Shown: one piece after another, positions 49,970 through 60,780 of the stretch
Position numbering within the stretch: position 1 is the stretch's first letter
Layout of the letters: each line of letters begins with the position of its first letter
DNA from: Prostheceraeus crozeri
Taxonomy: Eukaryota; Platyhelminthes; Polycladida; Euryleptidae
Length of the DNA stretch: 64,000 nt
Direction: 5' to 3'
Assembly (NCBI GenBank): GCA_907163375.1
Contig: CAJQUW010016896.1
Location: forward strand, 1-64,000
Notes under the pieces: model-generated
What the model was told of the DNA's origin: nothing
What the model saw: the letters and a program-made list of their open reading frames with translations, nothing else
The model's database searches: none
Program-made: the position numbers and the translations under genes

Positions 49970-50254
49970 TCATTCTATTAAAAGCATATGGGAATTATTC
50001 TCATTGAAGACAAGCAATTGTTTTAAAGAATGCATTGTGAATACAATATTCCTGTAACAGACAGGAACAAGAGAGAGAAAGAAAGAAAGAAGACACGCTG
50101 CTCCGTAAAAGTTTAATTGAGATAACGAAGGATATATTCTTGAGGTTCCTTCCATTTCTGAAGTTCCTTCCATTTCTGAAGTTCCTTCCACTTTTGTTTC
50201 TTCCATTTTTGTTCCTTCCATTTCTGAAGTTCCTTCCACTTTTGTTTCTTCCAT
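49970..50254 (-). CDS. Small ORF launched from the right terminal repeat
   Basis: The same start and N-terminal repeats as the gene at 32,066 (MEETKVEGTSEMEG..., expanded here), because the start lies in the terminal repeat. After the inner repeat edge it enters unrelated sequence with a hydrophobic stretch FYGAACLLSFFLSLVPVCY and ends after about 94 residues. It may be expressed as a small membrane protein or be a by-product of the repeat. Confidence 0.35.
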   Translation of the reverse strand: MEETKVEGTSEMEGTKMEETKVEGTSEMEGTSEMEGTSRIYPSLSQLNFYGAACLLSFFLSLVPVCYRNIVFTMHSLKQLLVFNENNSHMLLIE

Positions 50255-50911
50255 TTTTAAAGAAATATTTTTAACGGGCGAAGCCCTGGAAGACATCTCA
50301 GATGTCCCGCTAGTCACATGATATATTTTAAAAACCTGAAAGATGGATAAAATTCATGAATTTGAAATTCTCAAATTTGAGATTTTCGGTGTCCTGCAAC
50401 GGTCATGATTTTCAAGGTAAAAATTGTAATTCACAAATTTGAGATTCTTAACTTTTATGATTTTTCGGTGTCCTGGAACGGTCATGATTTTCAAGGTAAA
50501 AAATTGTAATTCACAAATTTGAGATTCTTAACTTTTATGATTTTTCGGTGTCCTGGAACGGTCATGATTTTAAGGGTGAAAATCGAACCGAAGGTTCTAG
50601 GGCTTCGCGCTTCACCCGATTGTAATTCTCAAATTTGAGATTTTGAAAAATTTGAAAAATTAGTACTTTTAAAAACGTCCAAATTCATGAATTTAGACCC
50701 TTTTTCAGGTTTTTAAGACCTAAATTCATGAATTTATGTCGTTTTTAAAAGTACCATTTTTGAAAAAATGGTACTTTTTGAATGAACCAAATTCATGAAT
50801 TTAGGTCTTAAAAACCTGAAAAAGGGACTAAATTCATGAATTTATGTCGTTTTTAAAAGTACTAATTTTTTTGATTTTATGGTGTCCTGGAACGGTCTTT
50901 TGACCATTACT
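50121..50911. repeat. Polinton right terminal inverted repeat, 791 bp
   Basis: Inverse copy of the left repeat. It is longer because a short in-frame coding repeat (GTSEMEG and MEETKVE units, about 50,140-50,254) is expanded. The palindrome is at 50,661-50,864. The inner edge at 50,121 is where the two sides diverge. Confidence 0.95.
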
Positions 50912-50917
50912 CTTAAA
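50912..50917. repeat. Polinton target-site duplication, right
   Basis: CTTAAA, the partner of 31,404-31,409. Confidence 0.93.
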
Positions 50918-51303
50918 TCAGAAAACTATTTTGACTTATGGAAGTGTCAGTACATATGAATGATTGGGTAAACATATCTTGGTGGTTACAGCTCTTGAAT
51001 AAACTCTAAAAAATTCTCAGATCATAACAATACACTTCAGGGTTAACAATTTTCATAAACAAAAAAAAATGATAAAAAAGTTCTGATTAAATTCGCAAGA
51101 ACTTTGATGGATAACAAAATACGGCTCGTACATAATTGCCAATCAGATGATAGCTAAGTAATCGTGAATTATACATGGAATCATAACATGAAAAATATTT
51201 AAATTTGTGACCATCAAAATTCAAGGGTTTTCCAGGGCTCCGGGAACCCTGCCATAAAGAACATTCACAGGAAGACGCCTATCAGTGGAGAGAATGACCT
51301 CAC
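50918..51303. other. Intron sequence, nothing recognised
   Basis: Host intron between the Polinton and the Sec14 exon at 51,304. Confidence 0.45.
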
Positions 51304-51420
51304 CTTATAGAAACAGATCCAGTTGTTGTGATTGTACTTTAACGATCCGGCGAAGTCTACAGGAAGTTGGTCCTCAGCAACATGTTCTCGGAGTTCCATG
51401 GCGGAATACAACAAGACGTA
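51304..51420 (-). CDS. Sec14-spectrin gene, exon 4 (end of Sec14 domain)
   Basis: 39 codons in phase 0 between acceptor GCCTCTTGCAG and donor TATAAG|GTGAGG. The peptide MELREHVAEDQLPVDFAGSL then KYNHNNWICFYK corresponds to the closing part of the Trio/Kalirin Sec14 domain (the LT-x-EFDG-L-YNHEEW region, from memory). This end signature makes the family assignment firm. The following intron carries the Polinton. Confidence 0.9.
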
Positions 51421-51479
51421 CTGCAAGAGGCAGGCACATGAAGAAACATCACAACTATCAAATAAAACTTCTAACTCAC

Positions 51480-51638
51480 TGGCAAGTTTGAGATTGGGGC
51501 AATTGGAGGTTTACTTCTCCCGAAAAATAAAAAAGATCGCTTCTTGTAGATTCCCATGGCTTTGTACAAAGATTTTTGTAAATGCTTTTGTCGAGGTAGG
51601 AGAATCAGGAAGATGGAAACAACACCGGAGTGGTTCGT
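51480..51638 (-). CDS. Sec14-spectrin gene, exon 3 (Sec14 middle)
   Basis: 53 codons, phase 0, acceptor TTGTTTTTCAG and donor TTGCCA|GTGAGT. The peptide TNHSGVVSIFLILLPRQKHL continues QKSLYKAMGIYKKRSFLFFG. It aligns to the Trio Sec14 stretch with a hydrophobic strand ending in a proline and then K-x-W/L-x-K. A 59-bp intron separates it from exon 4. Confidence 0.88.
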
Positions 51639-53132
51639 CTGAAAAACAATATCAGATGATTCTCTATACTTCAGATGGCAGTAGAAAATGTTCTCCTTCA
51701 AGAATGTCAAAATTCCTTATGCCTGGACGACATTCCAAGATATAAGACTAACTGCGAAGCCGAATATCTTTTATATCAGCGAACGCGCTATGGTCATTTG
51801 CTATCAAATATCAAGGTAATGCAGTTGTCATAGACATTAACATTACCATAGATATCTCACTAACACAGGATGAACTTTGTTCATTTTAGCTGGAGACTTG
51901 AAGGCGTGTTACGACATATCGGGCATAGAAATTTCTTTCTTTTCAAAACACAACAGCCAACGGGCAACTCTGGCCCGAGAAACACCTCAAGCAATCATCA
52001 AATGTTTTCACAAATTTTGCAGCACATTTTTTCACAACGTTACTTTACACCGAGGGCCAAAACTTTGTCAATTCTCAGGAGAGGCCTTACACCGGGGGCC
52101 GAACTTCTCAGGATCAGTCTCAGGAGCGCTTGAAAACACATTAACAGATTAACCTTGATTTGCAGTACATTCTAATGGTAACTAATCTCGACTTGCTTCG
52201 CATACATACAAAGTGGAAATCTTTGATTATCACCATTGAATCAGGATTTGGTAGCATACAGACTATTTCATAAATAATTGCACAAAAAAGTGAACCCATT
52301 TTCAAATGTGCCGTATATCTTTTACCATTAATTCATGTTGCTCTTATCCGGGTTTTATTAGAGGCCCGGGTTCTATTTAATGACATTAAAAATTTATCGG
52401 TAAAACACGGTATCAATCATAACATTCGGTGAACCTACATAAAAATACCGGCCTATTATATGACGGCTCTCGCTACTACTAGTACAGTATACTGTAGTTT
52501 ACATCTTCATTACACACGCCTGATATCTTGAATAACCTAGGCATTCTTGTAGCATACCTACCATAACATCATTATTCAACACTAAAGTTCGTATCTGTCT
52601 TTTGTATAATTCCTGTTTCTGGTGTCCGTATCATGCGTAGCTAAGTCATAGAAACCTACTCATTACAAGGAATCACGAAAAATGAAGCCTACGTGTGATA
52701 CCGGTGTGCACCGGTACATTATTAAAGATGGAAACTCCGTGCAGAATTCACTGTGTCACTATCAGCCAACTAATTGTGAAATCGTCATGTCTTGTACATG
52801 AATTTAAATGAAAATCATCATCCTCTAGGAATCTCAGTTACAACTACATAAAATAAACTAAGATTAAGCCTACAGTACAAATATAACCTTACAAAAATGT
52901 TGACCTTGATGATTTCGATGTGAATATCCTTCAGAGAGCGCGAAGTACAGTTGACACTGCTTAGATAGAAGCTCGCATGATTCAGGACAGATGTCCATCT
53001 ATGAATCGTCGTCATGAGCTCGCTGGCTTGTAGGAGAACACAGGTAGCGCCATACAGACTTTTATTCAGCTTTTACATATATATGTCGAAGAAGCATGTA
53101 TATGTAAAAGCCTGTTTATACAGCCTGTTTAT
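51639..53132. other. Intron sequence, no gene supported
   Basis: Contains a short open minus frame at 52,818-53,015 (rejected below) and no clear repeat. Confidence 0.4.
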
Positions 53133-53169
53133 ACTCTGTGAGGAAAGGTCTCGACCCGAAACGTCGAGT
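53133..53169 (+). ncRNA. Hammerhead-ribozyme-like motif
   Basis: ACTC...GAGT closes a short stem I. Between lie CTGTGAGG (core CTGATGAGG lacking one base), stem II GGTC-TC-GACC, then CGAAAC and GTC. The motif is one base short of a canonical minimal type I hammerhead, so this copy is probably inactive. Such motifs mark Penelope-like and related retroelements; no coding part was found next to it. Confidence 0.45.
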
Positions 53170-53708
53170 AAAAACTCGTTTTCAAGGGAGTACTTTTCTC
53201 AATTACCAGTGCAACCTATTATCATGATCCTGCCATCACTTATGAATGCAAATAGACTGTCGCTTCAGGAAATTTAGTGATGAAATATAAACCATCTCTT
53301 GTCATATAGTAGCCCTATCCATACGTGCGAGGGGGTTCGGTCCCGTGTCGCATTTTTTCAGTGATTTCCTTAATAAAATTAAGTCGTCCAACCTACTGAG
53401 CCGGATTACGTCAACAGTAGTAGAAAGTAGGCTGTTCTGATGACGATTGAAGATTTAGATCATTCTGAATTAATGCATCTAAAATAGTCGAGCAGACAGA
53501 CCGATGACGCTCAGAAAGAAAAAGGAAAAGCAAATCTGTGTGGCAAATCTGCCGATATCTACAAATCAGTAATTCTGTTGCTAAAAAACCTGAGTAAATC
53601 AGTCTGCGGTTAATTAAACCTGAAATTAAGGACAAATTGCAGGTAAGGCAACATACGTATCTTTCAAATGTGGCTTTTAAACGTCCAAATCAGTAAATAC
53701 GATAGATG

Positions 53709-53930
53709 CCATTTTTCAAAGAGTTCAAGGCAGAACAGAAGTATCAGCACTCTCTCGGTAAAATGTTTATCAGTCTTTATCACTTTAAGTTAGGATTAAA
53801 AGAAAGACATGGCCTTCGGCGTCCAGCGCCTTTTATCGGTCGATGTAACTGTAGAAGTGTATAGACCAATAAACGTTTTACCGAGAGAGTCCTGATACTT
53901 TTGTTCTGTCTTGAACTCTTTGGAAAATGG
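53709..53930. mobile_element. Foldback MITE, about 222 bp
   Basis: The arm with GCCATTTTTCAAAGAGTTC and ACTCTCTCGGTAAAA at 53,709-53,764 is inverted at 53,876-53,930 (about 55 bp each). No coding capacity. Confidence 0.8.
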
Positions 53931-54907
53931 CTAACCTTTCTCGCCGCTTGGTCAACTACGACTATAGATGGATTGCACTATTTATGAAAAACAAAGTTAC
54001 ATAATGTAATGTAGATTTGTTTTACCTCCAAATTCGATAAATCCTCGTCCATCGGATTTCAATTCAAATCCGGTGCACCCCAACAAAGCTCTGATCTACT
54101 TGACATTTAATCCTTTATGCAAATTATGACCAAGCAAATTAAAGTTATAAGGACATTTTTATCCTACGATTATTGGTTCGAGTAGAAACCTTCTATCGGA
54201 CATAAATGCAAAACTCCTCGGAGTCTGTGCATCCATGTCCTCTAAAAGTATACCAGATTATTACATAGTTGTAGAATCGCATTTCAGAATCCTTCTATAT
54301 TTGATAAAATTTGTTCCCAAGGGAAAATCTATGTAGAGAGGGATTCTATCGCGGATATCTATGGTCCTAGCAATCTGGCATACTTTATAACGGGTAGAGG
54401 ATAGCTATGCGATTCTCTGACATAGCTCGTGAAAATATTTGATATATCCCTCGGGCTAAAGCCATCAAATAATTTCCCTCTCTATATCCCAGAGATTCGT
54501 ATAGCCATCGTCTATCCATTACTAAAAGTGGACACTATTCCTATATTTCTCTCCAACTAGCGCATAAATGTCATTGTTCTTGCGCTGTGTGGGCTAAAAA
54601 CGAATCGGTTCCACAAATCGCCCGTTTGCAGACCGCTATGCAGAGCATTGAAGAAGTGTTGCAAAAAGAGACAATAGGAGTGCCATCTCGGATCATATTG
54701 TCCATTTTCATAATAATTCGACCCTTAGTTTATCAGATTTCATTATTTGAATTTATTGATCGCTTCAGTGAGCCTCTTCTTGCCAGGATTGCTGAAGCGA
54801 AAGGTATTAAATCATCCAACACTGAATCGGAAACATGAACTGACTAGCGATCACTAGCTGAATATAGACCCATCGTCTTAGTAGCTGTACTTTGCTACCC
54901 ATAACTA
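53931..54907. other. Intron sequence, nothing recognised
   Basis: An 83-codon plus-strand frame (54,587-54,838) has no domain and is not supported as a gene. No further structure noted. Confidence 0.4.
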
Positions 54908-55341
54908 CACTAGGTGACATGCCACGCGTGATTCTCGCGTAATTACGGAACACCCAAACATCCGTGGTTAAGGACATTCTATTCTTCTTCTATCCGCGTA
55001 CATACGCGCTGCACTAAGAGTCAGAAATCACTTGATCTGATGTTGTTAAAACATGGGGAATGTTTATGAATACGCGCGGGCGAGCGTTTATAGTTTGTGC
55101 GTCGTCTACGGTTGTCTGCGCTACCGCTTGAACCACGGATGAACCGCTGAGCATGTTCTGTCTTCCCTGAGCATGAAATTGAGGTCCTATCACATTGTTT
55201 AGCCTCTGATACATGCAGACACATGAGACGCGGTCTATATAACAGGACTGACGACAGATGTTGCAGCAATGTCACGCACAGCCACGGATGTTTAAAATCA
55301 TGTGTAATTACGCGTGATTGAGCGTGGCATGTCACCTAGTG
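54908..55341. mobile_element. MITE copy B, 434 bp, intact ends
   Basis: Perfect inverted ends CACTAGGTGACATGCCACGC / complement, flanked by TA on both sides (54,906-54,907 and 55,342-55,343). The interior matches copy A at 2,213-2,638. TA duplication suggests Tc1/mariner-type or similar mobilisation. Confidence 0.9.
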
Positions 55342-55547
55342 TAAGTCCGTGGTGGACTTCATTTTATTTGAATGAATTGTCTACAAAAGCAGGGAGGGCT
55401 TATTTTTTTATCCTCCTCAAATCATGAAAAATCACCTCCCGTCGACGCTGTCAATTATAGCATTACACGTTGATTAAACACAGACAAGCGTTAGACAATA
55501 GGATATGCATTGAGGATATGGTGCGGCATCGTAGAATCCAGAATTAC

Positions 55548-55774
55548 CTGAAGGTTGTTCATAGCAGAAGCAACAACTGCAAAGGCTGAGGCAGTGGATG
55601 CCCGAAAATCGGCGAGAAATGCGAAACCCTTCATTCGACGACTTGGTGATGTAATACTGATGAAGAATTTGACAATGTCAATCAGTTGGGATTCTGACAC
55701 TGTCCCAGTTTGCAATCGAAGATGACCTTTAGCGGGAAATACGATGATAGGAGTACCATGACGTGTTCTTCCAC
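55548..55774 (-). CDS. Sec14-spectrin gene, exon 2 (Sec14 start)
   Basis: 227 bp, acceptor GTTATTTGCAG, donor CTTCAG|GTAATT. Entered in phase 1 and left in phase 0. The peptide GRTRHGTPIIVFPAKGHLRL, then IDIVKFFISITSPSRRMKGF and AFLADFRAS, is the first half of a CRAL-TRIO/Sec14 lipid-binding domain: GG-x-x-x-G-x-PI-x-x-FPA followed by GF-x-x-x-x-D-x-R, as in Trio and Kalirin. The phase-1 entry matches the exon at 60,991-61,077. Confidence 0.92.
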
Positions 55775-56240
55775 CTGCAAATAACATTTCAATATTCTAG
55801 GGGTTGATAGCAATGAATTAATAGCAACATCATTGTCTCGGCAAGACATCATATCGAATTAGAACCATCCAAGATTTCGTAGAATCATCCCTGAATACAA
55901 GGCCAACAAGAACGGAGACGCTACGCAGCCTTGTTGTACACCTACTCTGATCTCAGATCAAAAACTCCAGCAAGTCATCTTCCACCTGAATAGTTTAAAC
56001 TGTATAGTTTGGATTGCACCAGTCTACTGTCTTGGAGAATCACCATGCCAATGCATAATCAGCTATGTCAAAGTTTCAAACCAGTAACTGTTAATGTATT
56101 TATGCTCTCTCCATTCGAAGTCCTATCTGCAGTGGAAACTTCGAGCAAAGCACACAAATGTCAACAAGTGTGTCTATCCGACAACGAATGCGAAGCAATT
56201 CCATAGATGAAACATGTTCGCCGAGGCCGTGATTAGAGAC
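55775..56240. other. Intron sequence, nothing recognised
   Basis: No exon, repeat or transposon identified. Confidence 0.4.
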
Positions 56241-57656
56241 TAAAGCTGGATTTCCATTAACGACGCCCAGACGCCGAGCTGCTTTACCGTCCTTCTATTC
56301 TCTCTTCTAATTGGTCTAATCAAAATAGTGATGTCAGGCATTAACGTCGTCGCCCAACAGCAGAAATGAGTGTTTCCATTGATCGCTCTATTGAACTTCA
56401 ACGCTCCCTACTTCAGCAGCCGTGCGGCCTGCATCTGTGCACGCCGCTCTGATATTCGCTAGCGTTGCAGCTCAGCGACGATGGGTTATTTTGGTATCAA
56501 GAAAACATTGTCATTGGCTGAAAGGAATCGATATACTTTCATATATCATATATCATCGATATATCACCTTTCACGTCTCTTTCCAAATAAATATAGCGAA
56601 CCCAAAATCGTGGACTTCTTCTCCTCTTCTTCTTATGACGCCGATAAAGTAGGAGAGATAATTGACATTGCAGCAACTTCTTGCTAATCATAGTGACGAA
56701 ATGATTTCGATTGACGAGCGCTTGTAACCATAGTTGATGGTCTCTTCTATATTTAGATATATGGATTCTCAACAGTACAAGATTCAACGTTGCCAATGGA
56801 AATTACACAGATGTTGTCGATATTGTCAACTACACCGAACAACAGCCGCTTAATTTTTCGGAAAACACAACTGTGTAGTCTCTCCCCAAGCTTTATTGCC
56901 GATAAAAGTGATTTTATAAAAGAAAAGAAACACCGGACCAACGTTTCGCTCACCGTCCGAGCTTGCTCACGGTCACGCGCATAAATGGCGGGCAAGAAGT
57001 ACAAATTACTTTAAATAGCAAGCACCTCAAACACAGTTCTTAATAAGTTAACTCGTGTTTTCTATTGATTTCAGGTTCCAACATTCTAATATATCGACTT
57101 TCAGCAGTTCTAGCAAGTACAGGCGTACTGACTTGGCAAAGAATATCCAAATGAAAGTCACTGATGGTCATAGAGATATTGCGATGATGGTCATAGAGAT
57201 ATTGCGATGACCATCAGTGACTTTCATTTGGATATTCTTTGCCAAGTCAGTACGCCTGTACTTGCTAGAACTGCTGAAAGTCGATATATTAGAATGTTGG
57301 AACCTGAAATCAATAGAAAACACGAGTTAACTTATTAAGAACTGTGTTTGAGGTGCTTGCTATTTAAAGTAATTTGTACTTCTTGCCCGCCATTTATGCG
57401 CGTGACCGTGAGCAAGCTCGGACGGTGAGCGAAACGTTGGTCCGGTCTTTCTTTTCTTTTATAAAATCACTTTTATCGGCAATAAAGCTTGGGGAGAGAC
57501 TACACAGTTGTGTTTGCCAAAACATTATGGCATACCTCACGTCAATAGTCATCCGAGAACAGCCGCTTAACCGTGCAGCGACTGCTAGGGAAAAATGCGC
57601 GCACGCACACGGAAGCGCGGCTCGGCGTCTGGGCGTCGTTAATGGAAATCTAGCTT
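56241..57656. mobile_element. Foldback element with 38-bp TIRs and about 320-bp inner palindrome arms
   Basis: Outer ends contain ATTTCCATTAACGACGCCCA on the left and its complement on the right (57,619-57,656). Inside, 56,866-57,185 is matched in reverse by 57,198-57,516, with the centre near 57,190. The arms hold blocks such as AAGCTTTATTGCCGATAAAA and ACGGTGAGCGAAACGTTGG. There is no transposase. The near-perfect arms suggest a recent inverted duplication. Confidence 0.88.
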
Positions 57657-57777
57657 AAGTCTATGGCGTCACGATCACTTCTACTGTCATTCGTTGTAAC
57701 CGGAATGAGTACTTTACAAGGCGACAAATAAACGACGAAGCTACTGGTTATCGATTTCTCCAAGCCAAAGGGAAGTA

Positions 57778-59355
57778 ATGAACTTGAGTGATACTTGCAT
57801 TCCGTCGTGGCGCGTGACTTCAAGAATAGGAACATCTCCCGTCATGGCGACTTCGAATACTCGTTTGAAATGGTTGAAAGAATTGAACGACGATACTGAG
57901 TATCCCCTGAAATACATCTCCGACAACAGCTGGTATTGTAAAGCTTGTGAAAAAACGTTATCTGTCACAATGAAGTCTCAACTTCAACAACATGTTAGGA
58001 CAGAAAAGCATATCAAGAACGCTACTTTGAAAAAGAAGAGGAAAGCGATTCAAATACAATTGGAGGATTCTATCCCACAGAAAAAGTCGAAATCTGATCT
58101 TATTGGCCGAGAACTTTGTTCGGCGTTTCTGTCAGCGAACATCCCCTGGTCTAAGCTACAGGTACCAAGACTTCGTGCCTGCCTTGAGAGTAACATGGGA
58201 ATTACAATGCCTGACGAAAGTACTCTTCGAAAAGAATACTTGCGTGATTGTTATGATGACGTTATGAGAGCCATTCGTTCAGATATTGGAGATGCACCTA
58301 TTTGGTTGGTTATCGACGAAACGACGGACGTTACGGGGAGGCATGTGGTAAACGTTCTGATAGGAAAACTTGAAAGTGAAAATTATCATATGCCTTATCT
58401 CGTGAATTGTACTGTAGTAGAGAAGACTGATTCTTCTGCAATTTCCCGCATGATCAATGACACATTGCGATATCTTTTTCCTGATTTCCATTGCAATCGT
58501 TTAAAACTTCTGGTCTCTGACGCAGCACCATACATGATTAAGTGTGGGCGCGAATTGAAAATTTTCTTTCCCATGTGTCTGCACGTTACTTGCCTCGCCC
58601 ATGGCATTCATCGCTTGTGTGAAAAGGTACGTGACCTATTCCCCAAAGTGAACAAGCTAATTTCCGCGTTCAAAAAATGTTTTTGTGAAGGCTCCAGCTC
58701 GTACTTCCTTGTGGAAGGAAATTCTCCCATCTGTTCCTCCACCACCGAAGCCTGTATTGACCCGCTGGGGAACTTGGCTCGAGGCAGCATTACACTTCTC
58801 TAATCATTTGAATGATGGATCGAAAGTACTGGAAAAATTGACCCCAGACTCGAAATCAGTAGAAACCGCAAAGGAACTAGTTCAAGATTCAGAGGTGAGA
58901 GCGAGCTTGATATTCATTGAAGCGCATTTTGGATTTCTTCCACAAGTCATTAAAAGTCTCGAAAATAAAGGTTTACGATTGAGTAAGTCTATATCCATAG
59001 TACACACTGTGAAAAGCAATATTTCGAATATTTCAGGTGAGATAGGAGATGCAGTCAGATTAAAGTTGGATTCAATTCTCTCGAAAAATCCGGACTTTGA
59101 AGTGATTGAAAAAATGTCTAATTTTCTCGGTGGAATACTACCTGCTTGTGTGGATGACTTTCCAGAAAATTTCTAGCCAAGCGATTTTGCGCTGTTCAAA
59201 TTTTCTAGTATTGTTAGTGTTGACGTCGAGAGATCATTTTCTGTGTACAAGAACATTTTAAATGACAAGCGGCAGAGTCTTTCTATTGACAATGTTAGAA
59301 AAATGATAATATCGCAATGCTTTTATAATCGACCACACACACAAGAATCGCTGTA
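57778..59355 (+). pseudogene. hAT-family transposase, decayed
   Basis: Plus-strand frame 57,778-58,803 has a BED/C2H2-like finger (WYCKACEKTL ... QQHVRTEKH), then the hAT catalytic region (IWLVIDETTDVTGRHVVNVL with the DE/TTD motif, LLVSDAAPYMIKCGREL, HVTCLAHGIHRLCEKV). Near 58,690 the homology passes to another frame (LTRWGTWLEAALHFSNHL). A stop at 59,174-59,176 precedes the C-terminal dimerisation remnant (VDVERSFSVYKNILNDKR). One frameshift and one stop therefore disable it. No flanking inverted repeats were identified. It resembles the CGGBP1-type hAT group. Confidence 0.85.
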
Positions 59356-59816
59356 GATCTTTCTACCACAAAACTATGAAACGTGTTCATGTACAATTGA
59401 TTTCAAATGTATGTGTTTTCTCAGATAGAGAATTGTAATTATCAGTATGTAGAGATTTTACAATATATATGTAATACACCACATTTATGGGTTTTATCAT
59501 TGATATGCTGGAATTTATCGACTATAATGTCTTATATATTTAATACCGCTACTCTGAAAATATCTATAATGATGTTGTTGAATCATTTTATTCAATCGCC
59601 AAATCCAATATATACGTAATAAGGCTTCTACACACCAAAAACCACTTTTAATGCATTGAAAAACGAATGTAAACTAGAAAAGAAAATCACATATTTCGAT
59701 GTCTGTTACTACATATTATAAGAATTATAATTACATAAAAAGTAAATATTTTAGACATTTTATATACATAAAATTCTGGGCCTTAGTCATCCTATTCATC
59801 AAATGATATCTCTAGA
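59356..59816. other. Intron sequence, nothing recognised
   Basis: Very AT-rich 3' flank of the transposase remnant. Confidence 0.4.
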
Positions 59817-60780
59817 CTTCGATAGCATTGATTTCCGACCTCTATGTCCTCCCTAGACTTCGATAGCATTGATTTCCGACCTCTATGTCCTCTCTAGACT
59901 TCGATAGCATTGATTTCCGACCTCTATGGCCTCTCTAGACTTCGATAGCATTGATTTCCGACCTCTATGGCCTCTCTAGACTTCGATAGCATTGATTTCT
60001 GACCTCTGTCCTCTCTAGACTTCGATAGCATTGATTTCTGACCTCTGTCCTCTCTAGACTTCGATAGCATTGATTTCCGACCTCTATGTCCTCTCTAGAC
60101 TTCGATAGCATTGATTTCCGACCTCTATGTCCTCCCAAGACTTCGATAGCATTGATATCCGACCTCTATGTCCTCCCCAGACTTCGATAGCATTGATTTC
60201 CGACCTCTATGTCCTCTCTAGACTTCGATAGCATTGATTTCCGACCTCTATGTCCTCTCTAGACTTCGATAGCATTGATTTCCGACCTCTATGTCCTCCC
60301 CAGACTTCGATAGCATTGATATCCGACCTCTATGTCCTCTCTAGACTTCGATAGCATTGATTTCCGACCTCTATGTCCTCTCTAGACTTCGATAGCATTG
60401 ATTTCCGACCTCTATGTCCTCTCTAGACTTCGATAGCATTGATTTCCGACCTCTATGTCCTCTCTAGACTACGATAGCATTGATTTCCGACCTCTATGTC
60501 CTCCCAAGACTTCGATAGCATTGATATCCGACCTCTATATCCTCTCTAGACTTCGATAGCATTGATTTCCGACCTCTATGTCCTCTCTAGACTTCGATAG
60601 CATTGATTTCCGACCTCTATGTCCTCTCTAGACTTCGATAGCATTGATATCCGACCTCTATGTCCTCTCTAGACTTCGATAGCATTGATTTCCGACCTCT
60701 ATGTCCTCCCAAGACTTCGATAGCATTGATTTCTGACCTCTATGTCCTCTCTAGACTTCGATAGCATTGATTTCCGACCT
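59817..60780. repeat. Minisatellite, 41-bp unit, about 23 copies
   Basis: The unit contains CTAGACTTCGATAGCATTGA followed by TTTCCGACCTCTATGTCC. Variants (CCCAGAC, CCAAGAC, GATATCC, ATGGCC) are shared by non-adjacent copies, suggesting block duplication. The array ends about 210 bp from the exon at 60,991-61,077. Confidence 0.97.

Larger units (their letters stand above)
31410..50911. mobile_element. Polinton/Maverick (adintovirus-like), about 19.5 kb, looks whole
   Basis: The ends read AGTAATGGTCA... and the inverse ...TGACCATTACT, flanked by identical 6-bp duplications CTTAAA (31,404-31,409 and 50,912-50,917). Long terminal inverted repeats, protein-primed DNA polymerase B, retroviral-type integrase, A32-like ATPase, adenain-like protease and jelly-roll capsid proteins are the defining set of the family. 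All main genes have full-length uninterrupted frames and the terminal repeats are almost identical, so the insertion looks recent. The element is much richer in AT than the host DNA and has no introns that I can see. It lies in an intron of the Sec14-spectrin gene. Confidence 0.97.

Noticed and set aside
52818-53015. Helical-looking minus frame between Sec14 exons
   Set aside because: Exons 2 and 3 join directly in phase and follow the Sec14 pattern without a gap; the donor here is weak.
54587-54838. 83-codon plus frame (RIAEAKGIKSSNTESET end)
   Set aside because: No domain, no splice context, and composition like the surrounding intron.
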